Shown here piece by piece: positions 1 to 12,862 of a DNA stretch of 64,000 bases. The notes under the pieces were generated by a model, which saw only the letters and a program-made list of their open reading frames with translations, did no database searches and was not told the origin of the DNA. Position 1 is the first letter of the stretch. Each line of letters starts with the position of its first letter. The translations under genes were made by a program, and so were the position numbers. Origin of the DNA: Acanthacorydalis orientalis (Eukaryota > Arthropoda > Insecta > Megaloptera > Corydalidae); NCBI GenBank assembly GCA_034766995.1, contig CM068321.1, forward strand, positions 10,164,026 to 10,228,025, given 5' to 3'.

Positions 1-480
1 TCGGGGATCGATTTCGTAAAGGTTGAAAAACCTGACCGTGTTCTGTTCTCACCCCTTTCTCTCGTCGACAACACGAAACCCCTTTTCATACGTACACATC
101 AATACGTTTATATAAACGTACCTTTATTCATGTATATACACATGCACAGATACAACGGTTACATTCCGCGGCAGCTTTTCCACGATGACGGCGACGACGA
201 CGACGACGGTTGATATTTGAAAGCGAAATTACATTAGTTAAAATGTCAGTGAGTTGAGTAGTGGTGGTGTTATTATAAAAGCGGGCACGTCGATGCTCAG
301 GCGTACTTCTAAAGTTAATATGCGTGTAACTCGTATGAAGTATCATTATTGTTGACGGCGCCATTGAAACGGAGGACGCAAATACCTCGTGGGACGAAAG
401 TGCCGGAATTATGTTTTCGATGTGATAAGATTAATCGAACCATCCCATTCGTTTCTCTATTCATACGTGTCTCTAAATAC
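1..480. other. CpG-richer island, no gene recognised
   Basis: Visibly richer in G, C and CG dinucleotides than the DNA after 480. It includes a (GAC)n-like run (GGCGACGACGACGACGACGG, about 188-209). A 78-codon minus-strand frame (128-364) shows no family motif. It may be the edge of a feature beginning outside the window, such as a promoter or untranslated exon. Confidence 0.4.
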
Positions 481-699
481 TCTTTTGAATACAAGCAGTA
501 TAATCGTGTCGAAATATTCGGTCAATGACTTAAGAAAAAACCGTTAACAGTTGTGAAAATGAAGAATTTTCCATAGAAATTGTAAAGTAACTGATCAGTA
601 TGTTAAAAAAATAATTCTGCATAAATGAAGATCGTTTATAATGTTATTTATCTTGAACAACGTTTATATGTTAAATAAATGATATAATAATGATTAAAT

Positions 700-783
700 A
701 AATAAATGATTATTGATAATTTTTGGTGTTTCTTATGTGCATTTGGTACATGATGCTCATCATCAAAGAGCTAAGGTACAGAA
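700..783 (-). repeat. Dispersed CTGAAGATG-type repeat copy
   Basis: On minus: TTTTCTGTACCTTAGC, then a GATGATGAGCATCATG hairpin, then CCAAATGCACATAAGAAACA and an AATTATCAATAATC tail, parallel to the copy at 12721-12862. The GAAA segment is changed. Confidence 0.5.
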
Positions 784-1069
784 AAACATTTCTCTCGACC
801 TAATTGCTTTGAAATTGATAGCATCAGCATCGAATATCTTTTATGAATCAGAAAAAAAATGTAGCTTGTCAAGTAAGTAAAAAAAAAAATCATTTTGTGT
901 ATTAATTAATTTATTGGTTTAAGTTACAAAATGAAAAAATATATATCATACGAATACATTTTTTTCAGTTGTATAATACAGTTATGTTTGAAATGTAATA
1001 ATAGAACTTTGAAAAATATAAACGAAAAATGGAAACGATTTGTTGTCGACAAAATATCAAACGAAACTC

Positions 1070-1335
1070 ACTGAAACACACGTTCGCGTTCTGACAAATT
1101 TCGCTAATAACCACCGTGGCCGCTAATCATTCCGTGCGCGCGCCCTCCAATAAACACAGAAACGCGCACAAAACACTCGAATAAGTTCTCTGCGCTCTAA
1201 TGGCTTCTGCTCATGAACGCACAACGAAAACGTATCACAAAACGGACGCTCTATTAAACGAACAACATAATAAGTTTTACACGGCCTGCGACTGTACGAG
1301 TGTATATGTTTTTCGTTCTTTTTCTTTCTCCCCAC
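1070..1335. other. CpG-richer island, no gene recognised
   Basis: Contains GTGGCCGCTAATC and CCGTGCGCGCGCCCTCC with balanced composition. A 70-codon minus frame (1123-1335) has no recognisable domain. Candidate regulatory or untranslated sequence. Confidence 0.35.
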
Positions 1336-1388
1336 GATTATGAAAATGGAGTTATGAAAATTCTAATGGCCGGTGTAAATGAAAATTT

Positions 1389-1393
<5 letters not shown>

Positions 1394-1438
<45 letters not shown>
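1394..1438. repeat. (AT)n microsatellite
   Basis: Pure alternating AT, 45 bp, just after the CpG-richer patch 1070-1335. Confidence 0.98.
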
Positions 1439-1441
<3 letters not shown>

Positions 1442-2962
1442 GTATACATTTCTCGCTTGGAAATTTCATGCTCCCTTTCTCGATTTTTCAACACGCGACA
1501 GATTCATATCTGTACGAAACTGTAATTTTCTAGCTTGAATTGCATTGGTGTCATGAAAAAATATAGGTTATTCGGTGTTGGTTTTGATCGATAATCATTT
1601 TTATTCATTTCTGGCGTGATTGTTCGGACGAATAATGTTTGGAATGTTTTTGTTGACTTATTTATTATTTTGAGCCCTTCAAGCAGTTATTCGTAGATTT
1701 TTCCACTTTATCGTTTTTATAAGAAAACGAAAAGGAGATATTTTATATAATAGGACAAAGCATTTTTTTGTAGCAATTATATTCAATAGATATTGCTGTA
1801 TCAATAGAGAGAAAAATATTATATTTTTCATAGCTTTTCTGTTTATTTTGAATAAAAGAATTGAATCTTATTATAATGTCTGTACAGTTACTCCCTATAT
1901 TTTTAAATAATCATTTCTTTTTAACTAAAGTAATACGTTTCTTTATGTAACTTGAAGCTTATTTATTCATATCCACTTTATATAAATATTGAAGTATTGT
2001 TTTCAATGTATGAATTTAACGAAGGCTTCAACAACGTACTCACACTTCGCTCTTTGCCGATTCAACAGACTTTTTTTTTAAATCGATTGAAAAATTGTAA
2101 AGAATGTTCTGATTTTTTGTTTATAAATGGACCTTAAGTTCGATTTATAAATTTCTTCATTGTTCTATCTCTACAGAAATAAGTCACATGTCTAATTTAC
2201 AAGCCAATTTATCGAATCTGGAATGTGTATTCTTATTTCGAAAATAGTGGTTATTAAATTAACGAAAATGGTTAAAAAATTGACGAAATGAGTATTAAAT
2301 TAACGAAAGTGGGTAACAAAAAATTAACTGAAAGTATGATGGAACTTGATTTTGAATGAAGACCAGTTTTGCAACATTTACTTACTTAGACTGATTAACA
2401 ACAAATGATTTAAAATATATACAAATACCATTTTCTGTTCCTGAAGTTTTTATTACCGTACCGTAATTTGTTACCGTATATCTGTAACATAACAAATAAT
2501 ATTAACCCGTTGATATACGAATTAATTCAAGTTCGATATGACTAATCAATACTATTTATTTTTCAGTTTAACATTTGTGTAAGCTTAACAAAGAAAATAA
2601 TATTTATACATCGCTAAATATTATAATTCAGTACAAATAGCCAAAATAGATAAAGAATAATTAAATTACAAATTAAATAATAATTCAGTAGTCCTGTAGA
2701 GCATGAAACTTTTCGAAACATTCTGATAAATGTAGAGAGGTATTTGACATTTTTTACACTGCTAAGTCGTTCTGCTTCTTATATTATTTTTTGAGCACAA
2801 GTTACATCTCTTTTCAGGATGTTGCTTTTTACCAATGGAAGGATATTTTCAGGAAAATATGCTTTCATTCGAATAGCCCATTTGATTTTCACTGTCACTT
2901 TTGTATAAATTCAAATCAGACATGTTGCAGGGTTTGTTTCTATGGCTTACACTTTAACACAA

Positions 2963-2998
2963 TATATGTATGTATGTATATATATATATACATATATA
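2963..2998. repeat. Short (TA)n/(TATG)n tract
   Basis: TATGTATGTATG passing into TATATA with one C. Confidence 0.9.
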
Positions 2999-4294
2999 AT
3001 TATTTCTTTCTAATATTTGCTTTGTAGTTGGACTAAAAGGAATTAAATTTTCGTGTGTCTCAGAGACTTAATGTTTACAATAGCATAAGAAACACATGAG
3101 GTATCAGAGACGTCTTTATATGTCAAGTGGTTAATTAAGTTGTAATAAACTGAATATCTAAATGAAAATCAATTTAATTTAAACAAAACTGCAGGTGTTA
3201 ATTTAAACAAAAGTCAAAAAAGAAAGACTATATTCCTAACCACATTATTAAATACACTGTGATACTTTTCTAACTAAATACTTAGAGCCAGTAAATAGAA
3301 AGAATAAAATTTTAGAATATATTTATTTATTCGATGGTTTAGATAATATTTTCGATAAAATTCACATTGATATTTTTTCTCAATAAAATTAAAATCTAAC
3401 AGGAAAAGAATACGATGATTCAAGAATCTAACATTTTGTGGTGCACTTTCTTGGACTGCAGTTAATTTTTAAATTATCAAGTGCATATTCTTTTTGAATG
3501 GATTGAATCGTTTCTTGTATATATGGACTGTGATTTTATATAAAAATATTATTTCTCATTAATCTATTTGTTGTCTTAATATCACCCTTAATAACATCTT
3601 TTTAATAACATTTTCGCCCATCCCGGCTCTAATGGGTTAATGTCATTTCAAAGATAAAATATGGTGTTAAGCTAAGGTTTTTAAATAAATATTTTTCTGA
3701 TAATTACTTATCGGTTTTAGTATATTTCATAAATTAAATAACAAACAGTACATTATTTATTTATAATTTATCAATCTATAAATAAAATGTATGCGTACCA
3801 ACAGATTAAAACTATTTATAACAGCAATTCTTCCACTTGCACACAATTTATTTCAGTAAATAGTCAAGAGATATGGTGACATTTGCTGATAAGAAAGTGC
3901 TTATGTTTACGTCTGCTGTGCATCTGTGTGTGTGTATGTATGAATGGCATATGTCCGAGAAATCCTTTAACGATTATTTCACACGATCATATAAATATGA
4001 AATGTTATTTAGATAACGCACTCGAAAAGTTATTTAACCCGGAAAGTTATAAAGACGGAAACAGTTATCGAGACACGCGACTGTGTCAGATTTTTCGGTC
4101 AATGTTTTAAAACACTCATTATTTTTTATCGTTTCATGAAGGAAAAAGTTGTATCAATATGTATAAACTAGTATGGTTCTATTTTCTTAGTGTTTCCGTA
4201 TTGAGTTTGTTTGTTTTTCTCAAAAGATGATAAATTAATTCGTTTCTCATCTCCAAAAGCACGAAAAAAATTGTTGAAAATGTTCAGTGTATGG

Positions 4295-4350
4295 TATTTG
4301 ATTATTTCTTTTTGTGTATTTCAATGACGATTCTATCATCTTCAGATCGA
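4295..4350 (-). repeat. Dispersed CTGAAGATG-type repeat copy
   Basis: On minus: CTGAAGATGATAGAATCG TCATTGAAATACAC with ATGA/TCAT able to pair; then AAATAATCAAAT. Core CTGAAGA and GAAA are both intact. Confidence 0.5.
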
Positions 4351-4952
4351 TAAAGTGCAGAAAATTCTTGCATGTTATTTATTTCATTTATGAAAGTACC
4401 TAGCCATGTATGTCACAATGAAAAACGTTAGAAATATTCCAAAAATATTACAATACAATAAATGAAAAGAAAACATTCTCAAGTACACAATTTAATCAGT
4501 TTGAAGTTGAAGGGCTGCAGATATATTTTTCCCTATAGATCTATCATCTTTAAAATATAAGCATGTTTTGTTATATCTGTTTACACTTTCAGAATACTAA
4601 TATAATTATAAACAACCAAATATCCAAATCAGAAGTTGATACATGTGTGGAAGATTAAATACTCTTTAAATTTGTTAGAGTAGCTACACAATATATATAA
4701 GTACAAATAAAAGAATACATTTTTAAAAGGATGTTTCACAAGTTAAATGGATGTTTCACATTACTTCGATCCTAATTTTTCTTTTTCTCTTAAGTAAAAT
4801 ATTTTGTATCTGAAACTCTACTTTTATTCGATATTTATTATTGATCATAATATTTACATAAATATTAAATTAAAAAAATATGAAACAGTATTTAATAATA
4901 GTAATCTATAAAACTATAAAATTATCTTTTACAATTATATATATATATTTTC

Positions 4953-5012
4953 CAGGGAGCTTCACCCCCTGCTTGCTGCGCTCACCCACTTGTCAATTAT
5001 AAGCCTATACAT
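4953..5012. repeat. Short GC-rich repeat remnant
   Basis: CCAGGGAGCTTCACCCCCTG followed by CTTGCTGCGCTCACCCACTT stands out sharply from AT-rich flanks and sits directly beside an (AT)n run. The shape resembles the GGGGGCTTCGCCCCC-type ends seen in interspersed repeats. Identity unknown. Confidence 0.3.
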
Positions 5013-5091
5013 GAACCAATTGAAACAATAAACATATTTTTAAATCTCATTATGTTTATATAATTATTATCAGATACATCGAAATGTGCCG

Positions 5092-5092
<1 letters not shown>

Positions 5093-5132
<40 letters not shown>
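5093..5132. repeat. (AT)n microsatellite
   Basis: 40 bp alternating AT; a second shorter run lies at 5204-5222. Confidence 0.97.
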
Positions 5133-5135
<3 letters not shown>

Positions 5136-5203
5136 GTCTATATAAACATCGCAGGTAGATTATTTTTTGTCACTTTGTAGTTTTTTGTGGATAATTTTGA
5201 TTT

Positions 5204-5222
5204 TATATATATATATATATAT
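5204..5222. repeat. (AT)n microsatellite, short
   Basis: 19 bp alternating AT. Confidence 0.9.
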
Positions 5223-6034
5223 TAAAACTTTTTTATATTTGAAAAAATGTGATGTATATTTTACTTTTATTTGATTTCGTATTTGTAAATAAAGTATAAA
5301 CTTACAGATAAATCGAAATCAAAAAGGCTTTTATTGTTAATTTTTTTGCATTAACAAAATATATAAATTTGTATTGTGTCCATTTGTGTGCCGATGATTA
5401 TGCTTGCGCATATTTCCCGGTGTTCTGAAAATGTGTGTTGTGGAGTGTGCTTAAATGCTAATCATGTATTATCTGGAGAAAATTTCAAAACTTAGTAGAC
5501 TATCCTAACCTTACTTAAAGTTAACTAAATCTAATAAACAATGTCACTATTTCAGTTTTAGTGTCACTGTCACTTTTGCGGCGTCCTTTCGTCGGGAAAA
5601 TTCACTTCACTAGCACTCACTATACTAAAACTATTTCCTCAGGGAGCCACTTTCTCCTGGAGAGTCGAGTGTTTTTTGTGGGGATGTGTCTGTCTATTCT
5701 CCCGTACCGACTGTTTTTCATGAATGTATCCCGTCGTGACCTACAGATAGTGTAATCAATCTATATTTATTACGTCTGATTGGATTGGTGAATTGTGTAT
5801 TTAACGTATTCGGCAAAGAGAAAAATACGATTCGATAATTCATCCAAGAAGAGGATGTCACTTGAATCAATACGAATTTTATTATTCAAAATTATTACAT
5901 CTGTCTTTTTTTCATTTCTCAAAGAAAATACATGGGTCGTGTGGATAGGTATGGCAAAAAGCAAATGAAGCACCGTTCTCGGGAAAAAAAATATTTTATT
6001 TCTCAATATTGTCTTCAGTGGGGGCTGTGCATTA
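5223..6034. other. Unassigned DNA
   Basis: Frames 5561-5755 (+) and 5770-6006 (-) show no motif; the latter runs into the decayed mariner at its upstream side. Confidence 0.55.
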
Positions 6035-6718
6035 GTCTAGCGAGTCTGCAAAATATGTATTGACCGGGGAGATGACATCCTCATTCTATAAGAATGTCTT
6101 CCCACCTTTTTAGTTTGAGAAGAGAAGGAAGTCGTACAGGGTCAATTTCGGAGAATAGGGTAGATAAGGAATCAATTCGAAGCCTTATTCGTGCAATTTT
6201 ACCATTGTGACGGTAGATTTGTGGGACGGCACGTTGTCCTGGTGAAAGAGAACTATTTTGTGCGCCAATCTTGGCCGTTTTTGTGTCATCTTTTCTTTCA
6301 AACGGTCCAATAATGTTGAATAATAGGCTCCTGTTACACTTTTCCCTTCGTTAAGTGGTCGATCAGGATGTTTCCTCGAGAATCTCATAAAACAGTGGGC
6401 ATCACCTTCCTAGCCGACTTCTTCGGCACACTTTCACCAGTCGTTGTTCACTGCTTTGACTCTGGTGTGGTGTAGTGGTGGATCCATGTTTCATCTACGA
6501 TGACAAATCGACGCGAAAAGGGCTACTCATCTTTTCCATTTTTGCGGCAACTGATACAATACTCGCTCCAAACATCTGTAGAACGTGATCAACGCATCAC
6601 TTCTGGCCGAAACTTCATCTATGCTAGTTTGAAAAGTGACACTTGATGGCCGTGATGTTACGAAATGAATGGTGGCGCTACATCATAGAAATTTACCAAA
6701 CTTATCAAACGAACCCCG
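6035..6718 (-). mobile_element. Mariner (D34D) transposon relic, N-terminal half missing
   Basis: Read on the minus strand, a mariner terminal sequence starts at about 6718 (CGGGGTTCGTTTGATAAG), just inside a TA (6719-6720). The catalytic part follows: VDETWIHHYT (first Asp, about 6481-6499), an open stretch at 6185-6388 containing LFHQDNVPSHK (second Asp, about 6240), and YSPKLTLYDF (third Asp, about 6125). Exactly 34 residues separate the second and third Asp, the mariner D34D signature. The helix-turn-helix DNA-binding domain that should precede the catalytic core is missing: only about 130 bp of non-matching sequence separates the terminus from the core. A stop replaces Trp after the first motif, and others follow. 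The match fades near 6040, so the 3' end and second TIR are lost. A cut-and-paste transposase fossil, not functional. Confidence 0.85.
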
Positions 6719-7373
6719 TACAAGCAATGTATATTTCAAGATGTGCACAAAAACAATTATCATGATTGCAAATGAACTGAACTTCGTGCATTAACTTCAT
6801 TCGAGTTTGAATTGGTCTGACCTATTTTTTCCAAATTCAGATTCACTTTACCCGAACTTGACGATAAATGACATATTTACTTTCAATTGTGTCTGACTTC
6901 TATTTATTTCTATTAAGCCAATAAACTTCCCAAATGTCTCACATACTGATAAAGAAACAATTACTATTCTCGGAAATCTACACGACAGTTTTTCAATTCG
7001 TCAATTAAGTTCGATTAAAAAGCAATAAGTGAATTGATATACTGACGACAACGTCCGCGAATTAAAAAAAATACACGAATGTCATTTAAAACTCGTTAGG
7101 TTAATATAAAAAAAACTACACGCTTTTTTTCTATTTTTAAATAACGATCAAAAGAGTACACTCGCATACAACCGATATTAAATAAAATTAAAACGACCCA
7201 TTTAAGTAATTAGTTAAAATAATAAATTCTAATCAAATGGGCAGATATTTGAAATATATTCAAGTAGTGTCGACTCATCTGGCCCTAAAAATACTCATTT
7301 GTCGTTGGAATTGTGTTTGTGTTAATCGAATTTTTATTACGATGATGTAATCACACTTAATATATTTACGCCG

Positions 7374-7377
<4 letters not shown>

Positions 7378-7432
<55 letters not shown>
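7378..7432. repeat. (AT)n microsatellite
   Basis: 55 bp alternating AT followed by GTGCGTGTGTATG. Confidence 0.98.
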
Positions 7433-7435
<3 letters not shown>

Positions 7436-7594
7436 CGTGTGTATGTTTATATATTTATATATTACTCATCGTTTCAATGCAAACAGATACCATAATTACA
7501 TGAGGATGATAAGATTCGTCTAACTATTTAATTTAATTTTGTTAGAATGAATAAAAATATACATTTCACAGGCTGATTTACCTTTTCTAATATC

Positions 7595-7652
7595 TATATA
7601 TACACACATATATATATATATATGTATATATGTATATATATATATATATATA

Positions 7653-7706
<54 letters not shown>
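7595..7706. repeat. Compound (TA)n array
   Basis: 112 bp of TA with ACACAC, TGTA and one TGATA interruption; ends in TATATCATG. Confidence 0.97.
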
Positions 7707-7708
<2 letters not shown>

Positions 7709-9293
7709 TGTTGGAAATTTGATAAACGCAATTAAATGTGTTATTTGTAATCATTAGTTTAATGGAAGTATTAGTAATTATTTTTTTGTGGAACTGTTGA
7801 ACGTCTTATAATTAGATTTTTTTTATATTTATTTTATTTATTCAGTCAACTGGAATTAAATTAATGCTTATCATTTTATATCAAATGTGCTGTGAGATTG
7901 GCCGTGTTCAATTGGTAATGTCATATCTTTATACTATAACGTAGGAGATTTAAGTAGAATGAACTTTAATTGGAATCATTTGGATTTGCTTCTCAGTTAA
8001 ATTGTTAAAGTGTTTTAAGTATGGTGAGTTTTATTTTATTATTTATCGACCCTTCTTATTAATTTTATTTTTAAAATTGACTTGGTACATAAATAATAAT
8101 ATTCATACGCTCATTTTTAAATAGTTCATATAAGCTAGTGGTTCTCTAAGGAGACAATTTAAGAATCTTGAGGGGGCGTTTAGTTTATCACATTGTGTAC
8201 AGGACCGCTATTATCATTTAATGAGCACTGTTTCCATCAAGCGGTCATTACTATATTCTTGTGACAGGAAATTTTAACAAATGTAGAGTTAAATATAATG
8301 AAATTATCTTAATTGTATTCATTCTTTTATATCACTTGAGGACTGTTTTTCCATTATTAATTTTCTACTCTACAGATTTCTAATCACGGATTTAGTTACA
8401 TTGTGTAATCTATGAATCTTTTATCTCTCCACAGAATGAGTTCCGTGCAATTTGGTTCACGGTCACTCAGCTCGATTTTTTTTGATAATCTCTTGAATCG
8501 AAATTTTCATTAAATGTTGAAACATTTTTCGTGGCTTTCGATGGAGCCTCAGTTCAGCGAAAGGAACTCCTGAGTGCATATGAAGTATCCTCTTAATGAC
8601 CTGATTTTAATCATGTTGTAAGGTTTTTTCATATATGTGTTAGTTGAGTTGTAGTTCATAATTTTATTATATGTATTATCATGTCTATTTATAATCATTT
8701 CTCCTTTTAAAGTATTATTTTTCTTTGTATACTTTTCAAAGATATCTGAAATGTTTATTTCTATCCCTTTATTTCGAATTTCTATCATCTTCATTCTAAC
8801 ATTTTTATCTATAATGTCAAATCCCATTTATAAATTGTTTAAGTCACTTGATAACGATTAACAAAGATTAATACTAAGACAACGTATTAACAGTATCACA
8901 GGTACAAAAACATACAATTACAATTGTAAATAAATTATTCGATTTGTAAGGAATCCAAAGATCAAATAGCAATTTATAGAAGTCTCATAGTTACATAAAT
9001 GTAAAAAAAACTACTTGTATTTTTTATTACAAGTAGATTATAGATTTTTTTCGAAATATAAACAAATTAAATTAACGTAGGAATGTTACATATAAAATTA
9101 CTGCAAGTAAATAAAAGAGACTGCGTAACATATTTTTTATAATGAAAAGGGATCATTCAGTTTTCTAAAATTGAGAATATGTGATATAAATAATTTTAAA
9201 ATCCAAGTAGATTTGAAAAGTAGAGAATATACCACACCTGTTTTTTTAATTTACATTTATTGGAGTATATTTAAATAATAATTCTCATATAAC

Positions 9294-9295
<2 letters not shown>

Positions 9296-9339
<44 letters not shown>
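9296..9339. repeat. (AT)n microsatellite
   Basis: 44 bp. Lies where the 3' end of the minus-strand LINE (RT at 10200-10970) could be. Confidence 0.98.
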
Positions 9340-9343
<4 letters not shown>

Positions 9344-10199
9344 CTGATAAGATCTGAGAATTGATTTCAGTCTTTTTTCATGGTCTTTCGTCTTCAATCC
9401 GTCATTTTTAATGCTGTTATATACTTAAACACAGCTTAGCTTTCATACTCGTTTGCTGCACTTAAATTTTCTCCAGCTGTAATTAAACCTATCTTTATTT
9501 CATCACTTTTGTCAATTTATGGTCCTTCACAGTGGATAAGGAGTTGCTGAAAATGTGTTCCGTTTTATATCACACATAACAGTTCTCCTTTTATTCTTAC
9601 ATTCAAGCACAAAATCTAAAATTAGCTAAAATTGTTCTTTACCTACTATAAACTTTCTTAGTATACCGCTCTTCATCCAAGTGATTAAAACGTGTGTAAG
9701 AATTTTTTATCTCATTAATATCTAATTTTTTTTCTGAGTGTACTTTGTTTTTCTATCATTTATATTTTTAATCTTACTGTAGATTATCTCAATATTGAAT
9801 AATATTTATTTGGTCAAATTAATGTCTTCAATTTTTTTTAATTTTATGGTTTTTATATCCTAGTTCAGATAGTTACATTTCTTTTACAAAATCTCATCTC
9901 TTTTCAACATTTTAAGGTGGTGCTATAGCGCATATTATATGATGTATCTACAAGTCATTTTACTTACTCTTACAAGACGTCTGTCTGTACTGGTATATCT
10001 GAAATTTGTCTATAACTATTTGTTAGAATGATTTCTTACTCACATCTTTCGTGTCTTCATTTATTCTCTTTAAGTGAGGAAATTTTTGAAAATAATATTA
10101 ATAAGAAAATTTTTATGTTTATAAATAGCCTTCTTGACTGACATAATTATTTGTTCAAATCAATTAGTCACTGTATGTCGATGAACCTTATATTTTCCA

Positions 10200-10970
10200 G
10201 GGCATTTAATTTTTTTACACATTTCTAGTGATATAATATTTGAATCTATAGTTATTTTCTGCTTGTCTTACGTCCAATAATCACCGGTAAATAACATTTT
10301 AGTTTTCTAAACGTTCAGTTTCAAATAAAATTAGTTCCAGTACTATTTTAATCATTTTAGAATTCTTTTCATACCAGATATATTGACTTTGAAAACAATA
10401 CTATATAATCATCATATAATGAGATTTTTGTTTCATCTTATCTTACACATGGTGAAAAAGTTTTTCTTTCAAATACTAAACGAACTCATTTATAAACAGA
10501 ACAGACACCATCATTAAGGTTTAGCATCTGTATTGTAAACTTCTCTATGTTAAAAAATTGTAGTATTGGATCATTATTATCTGAATACAAGAATTAGCTT
10601 TAAAATTATAATGATTAATATGTCTAACATAAATGTGGAAAATGTCATGCTTCTAACTTATTATATGTCGTCTAATTATTTATCGAATAAAAATCTTATT
10701 ATATCTGTAAGAAACAGTAAGCGTATCTAATCTTCCTTTAATGTTTTATCAATTAAATTTTTTATAGTCATACTATTATCTGCAGTTTCATATTTCAGCC
10801 TAAACCCTATTTGTTGACAAGATCATCTTTTCATCCTCTAACAAGTTTTGAATTATTCTTGTAAATAGATTTTTATATATTTTAATAATGTTTAGTAATA
10901 AGACTAAACTTCTGTAATTATCTGGGTATATTATTCCTTTTTGATTTATATAAATTGTATGTCATTTTTA
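10200..10970 (-). mobile_element. Decayed LINE (non-LTR retrotransposon) reverse transcriptase
   Basis: No long ORF survives, but the minus strand translated across frameshifts gives successive RT blocks in the right order. First is a block like 'P-D-N-Y-R-S-L-V-L-L' (about 10925-10950), the usual PxNYRxIsLLn region. A segment like FRLKYETADNSMTIKNLIDK (about 10745-10815) follows, matching the GFRxxRSTxDxIxxLrqiiek block. Then comes LYDDYIVLFSKSI (about 10385-10425), corresponding to the YADDxxlfs catalytic box with the order of residues damaged. A 'G-T-N-F-I..RKLKCY' block like the later gLxiNxxKTk motif lies at about 10300-10350. Stops are frequent. The element probably continues toward the (AT)n array at 9296-9339, where its 3' end may lie, but nothing recognisable remains there. 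Clade not determined (RTE, Jockey and CR1 all possible). Confidence 0.65.
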
Positions 10971-11728
10971 TACACTATTCTTATTTGTATATTTGTATAT
11001 TTTAATCATTTTCTTATAACTACATAAATGTATTGAACTTTCTAAGCTGTTTTTATAAATGATTTTGGAGTTCAAGTAGTTCTTACTGTTTTATCATTTT
11101 TTAGTTTTTTTTTTATAATATATTATCTCCAATATTTTTCCTTACTGATCGTAGTATTGAATAATTCGTTATGATGTATTATTGATGGACCTGTTTAATG
11201 TTTAAAAAAGTATTTGTGTTATAGTCCAAAACATCAACGTATGTTTAAGAAAAAAAATGATTTTTTTAAATATTTTCTTAAATACATAACCACAGATAAT
11301 TGTAATTGTTATAATCTAAAGAATCTTATGTTAATACTGGAAATAAATCGAAAATCTTTTATAGCCAGCACTCGTTCTCGCCTTATAAGAAAACCACATA
11401 TTTTCCGAAATAACAGTAGTCACTTAATTTAATTCGATATAAAAATTCTAAAACGCAATTGAAACAAACACAACAAGCACCGTATGTTAAAACAAGCTGT
11501 GGACTTTTTAATTATCGCGATTTTCGTCGAGCGACTCGCAATTAAATCGAATCTCTCCGAGTATAATCAAGTCTTTATGTAAATATTTAACCGAGAGTTT
11601 TTGAATCATTAACACATAAATTATATATTTACGCTGCGAGAAATAATGAAAAAGCTTTGGTCGACGACGCTCTCATCATCCGACGAATCACCACTGTGAA
11701 TAATATATAATATGTACACAATGTGTAT

Positions 11729-11775
11729 GTATATATATATATATATGTACATATATATATGTATATATATATATA
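11729..11775. repeat. Compound (TA)n/(TGTA) array
   Basis: TA runs broken by GTAC and GTA units; the Ile-Tyr-rich frames over it are not genes. Confidence 0.95.
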
Positions 11776-12720
11776 CATACAGATACATAAAACGTGTAGA
11801 CGGGTTTTCATAATACATCATTTTTTTAAATAGGTAATACAGAATAAATTATATTTTTTGTTAAGTAAGGCAAGTAAATATATACACTTCATTACATTCA
11901 ATTCCTATACTTTTTCCTTTTTTCTGTCGACCCTTTCGAAAAAAATAATTACATTAAATTAATATTTTTATTGGCTGTAGTTGATTCGAATTAGTTTATT
12001 AGAAAAGTTTTTTTTTTGTACATTCTATACTAATATTGATTTTGGTTGTTTTTGTTGTACAAATCAGACAACTATATGCACTTTGAAGTGTATGTTGGAA
12101 AAGAAGAAATAAAAAATTCCAAGATACTTTTTTCAAAAAGAAACAAATAAAAGCATACTATTTTCTAAATTATTTTCCAAAATCGTTTCTTTTTAACTTC
12201 TGTCCTTGTTTTAAAATTCTTTTTCAAGTTTCTTCAAATTGTAAAAAATACTTCTTTTTATTAAATGAACAATTCGTCAAATATTTTTGAAACGTGCCCT
12301 TTTCGTTTAAACAGCCACATTTTTTTTCTAAAAAAAAAAATGAATTTTTCATTCTGTTCTTTTTCTGATGAATGTGTTCAATAAAAGATGACTGATTCTT
12401 TTTTATTTCGAATTGTATGATCAGAAAAAAATATCTCTCTTGTAGGAAGTGAAAAATTCTTTTAGGAAAATCAATTTATCCGCTGTACCAAAGTATATAA
12501 TAAAAAAAATGTTGTGATGACATTGTCTTAGAAATGTTTATTAACCTAACCAAGACTAATCATTTATTACACAATTATTTTAATAAAGAAACGTTTGCAA
12601 TAAATGTGATAATACATCTGACAAAGTGAAATTATAAATAATTCATCATCCGGTATTCTTAAAGTTGTTTTAGGAATGAATTTTTTCCATCCCACAAAAC
12701 ACATGTTTTTCTGATGTTCA

Positions 12721-12862
12721 ATAATTCATTATTAATTGTTGGGTATGCGCATTGTGATGTACAGAGAGTTAATGTTCGAAAGAAGTTTTCTGTATCTTAG
12801 CGAAGATGATGGACTTGCCATTAAAATGCGCATAAGAAACAATTATAAATAATCAATAATTA
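12721..12862 (+). repeat. Dispersed repeat with hammerhead-like layout, best copy
   Basis: TATGCGCAT (12744-12752) pairs with ATGCGCATA (12826-12834), 9 bp (candidate stem III). GTACAG (12759-12764) pairs with CTGTAT (12790-12795) (stem I, one G-U). ATGG/CCAT (809-812 and 818-821 after 12000) form stem II. The linkers correspond to CGAAGA (for CTGANGA) and AAA (for GAA), so the core is mutated. The unit ends in ACAATTATAAATAATCAATA. This order is that of a type III hammerhead. It is a relic at best, and the same motif may be only a conserved retroelement segment. Confidence 0.5.

Larger units (their letters stand above)
1440..5090. other. AT-rich DNA without recognised genes
   Basis: Frames at 1952-2137, 2791-3027 and 3883-4110 (+) have no family motif. 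TTAACCC words at 2503 (+) and 3640 (-) are noted as possible piggyBac-like ends but could not be paired convincingly. Confidence 0.6.
6720..9295. other. AT-rich DNA, one unassigned 92-codon frame
   Basis: Only (AT)n arrays are identifiable. The minus frame 8549-8827 is lysine- and isoleucine-rich, has no recognised domain, and lies downstream of the minus-strand LINE RT, so it could be part of that element's 3' region or chance. Confidence 0.45.

Noticed and set aside
8130..8180. TAGTGGTTCTCTAAGG, slightly like the hAT TIR at 31150
   Set aside because: Match too short and no second end.
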